A stretch of DNA of 48,076 bases from JBGSUE01 sp041753515 (lineage in GTDB: Bacteria > Patescibacteriota > Microgenomatia > UBA10105 > UBA927), in assembly GCA_041753515.1 (NCBI GenBank), contig JBGSUE010000007.1:1-48076 (forward strand). Reading direction: 5' to 3'. The notes beneath the pieces were generated by a model. It was not told where the DNA came from, did not search any database, and saw nothing but the letters and a program-made list of their open reading frames with translations. Within the stretch, counting starts at the first letter, position 1; each line of letters begins with the position of its first letter. Of the stretch, positions 47,786-48,076 are shown one piece after another. The position numbers and the translations under genes are program-made.

Positions 47786-48076
47786 ATGATTCTTTCCGAT
47801 AGGGATATTGTGCAAAAACTTACAACAGGCGAAATTCGGGTACTACCCAAACCGGATCTTGACGTACAGCTCGGGTCCTGCAGTCTTGACTTGCGTTTGG
47901 GGTCCGATTTTAGGGTCTTTAATTACAGTAAAGTTCCGTTTGTTGATCCAATGAAAAATTCCGATGCGGAAACAACAACGGAGATACATGTTAAAGAAAG
48001 AGAGGCGTTTATTCTTCATCCCGGAGATTTTGTCCTTGCTGTCACCAAAGAATCCGTATTGCTTCCCGACGATCTG
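47786..48076 (+). CDS. dcd: dCTP deaminase, 5' part (runs off the window)
   Basis: The first 97 residues: MILSDRDIVQKLTTGEIRV, DVQLGSCSLDLRLGSDF, and HPGDFVLAVTKE are the N-terminal half of the dCTP-deaminase/dUTPase fold, with a trimer-forming jelly roll. It converts dCTP to dUTP for thymidylate synthesis. The catalytic Glu and the dUTP site lie beyond the window edge. TATCAT lies 6 bases before the ATG. Confidence 0.92.
   Translation, partial: MILSDRDIVQKLTTGEIRVLPKPDLDVQLGSCSLDLRLGSDFRVFNYSKVPFVDPMKNSDAETTTEIHVKEREAFILHPGDFVLAVTKESVLLPDDL

Overview
The window looks like a chromosomal segment of a small-genome bacterium of the Candidate Phyla Radiation, most likely Microgenomates-like. This is inferred from gene content and a divergent 16S rRNA carrying insertions, not from a database search. 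Supporting signs are densely packed genes with ATGA overlaps, tRNA genes without encoded CCA, a solitary 16S gene, many short membrane or secreted proteins of unknown function, and numerous palindromic repeats. TGA is used as a stop, so the code is standard.

Layout. 0-5 kb: two unknown genes, an XRE regulator, an island of hairpins, a winged-helix regulator, and a two-gene operon (ATPase-like protein fused to an OmpR-type winged helix, plus a 491-residue unknown) behind a palindromic operator. 5-9.9 kb: membrane proteins, tRNA-Thr with decayed tRNA-like sequence beside it, a PLP enzyme, and a beta-carbonic-anhydrase-like protein. 9.9-15.5 kb: M50 protease, ribosomal protein bL28, two tiny membrane proteins, fmt, def, and an O-antigen-ligase-like protein with TPRs. 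15.5-20.9 kb: a DUF4143-type ATPase, a run of five membrane or lipoprotein genes, and a HEPN/MNT pair. 20.9-31.5 kb: mreB, PAP2-like protein, PBP2, two family-2 glycosyltransferases, dprA, topA, unknowns, PAP2 and a SPOUT methyltransferase. 31.5-34.6 kb: mevalonate kinase, Nudix, diphosphomevalonate-decarboxylase-type protein and PAP2, tightly overlapped. 34.7-36.4 kb: 16S rRNA. 36.6-41.1 kb: membrane glycosyltransferase, tRNA-Cys, kinase, Nudix, tRNA-Ile, LCP protein and cupredoxin. 41.2-48.1 kb: SDR, a hydrogenase-maturation-like mini-cluster (hypC, DMT permease, unknown, maturation-protease-like), a Cys-rich secreted protein, a glycosyltransferase, [NiFe]-hydrogenase large and small subunits, and the start of dcd.

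Functional themes. MreB, PBP2, the LCP protein, the glycosyltransferases, the O-antigen-ligase-like protein and four PAP2-type proteins form a cell-envelope set. The mevalonate genes could supply the polyprenyl carrier it needs. The hydrogenase pair and its maturation-like genes suggest H2 metabolism, but no electron-transfer subunits are visible.

Three window-wide patterns stand out. (1) More than ten genes have a TATAAT-like box 6-9 bases before the start codon, implying leaderless transcripts, while a second class has strong Shine-Dalgarno sequences. (2) A palindromic repeat (core GAAGTGAAGGATCT) sits in operon gaps, often 5-10 bases before a start codon. (3) Repeat-like sequences also lie in frame inside conserved proteins (TopA, Fmt, SPOUT methyltransferase, O-antigen-ligase-like protein, PAP2, a membrane protein) and in a helix-26 insertion of the 16S rRNA.
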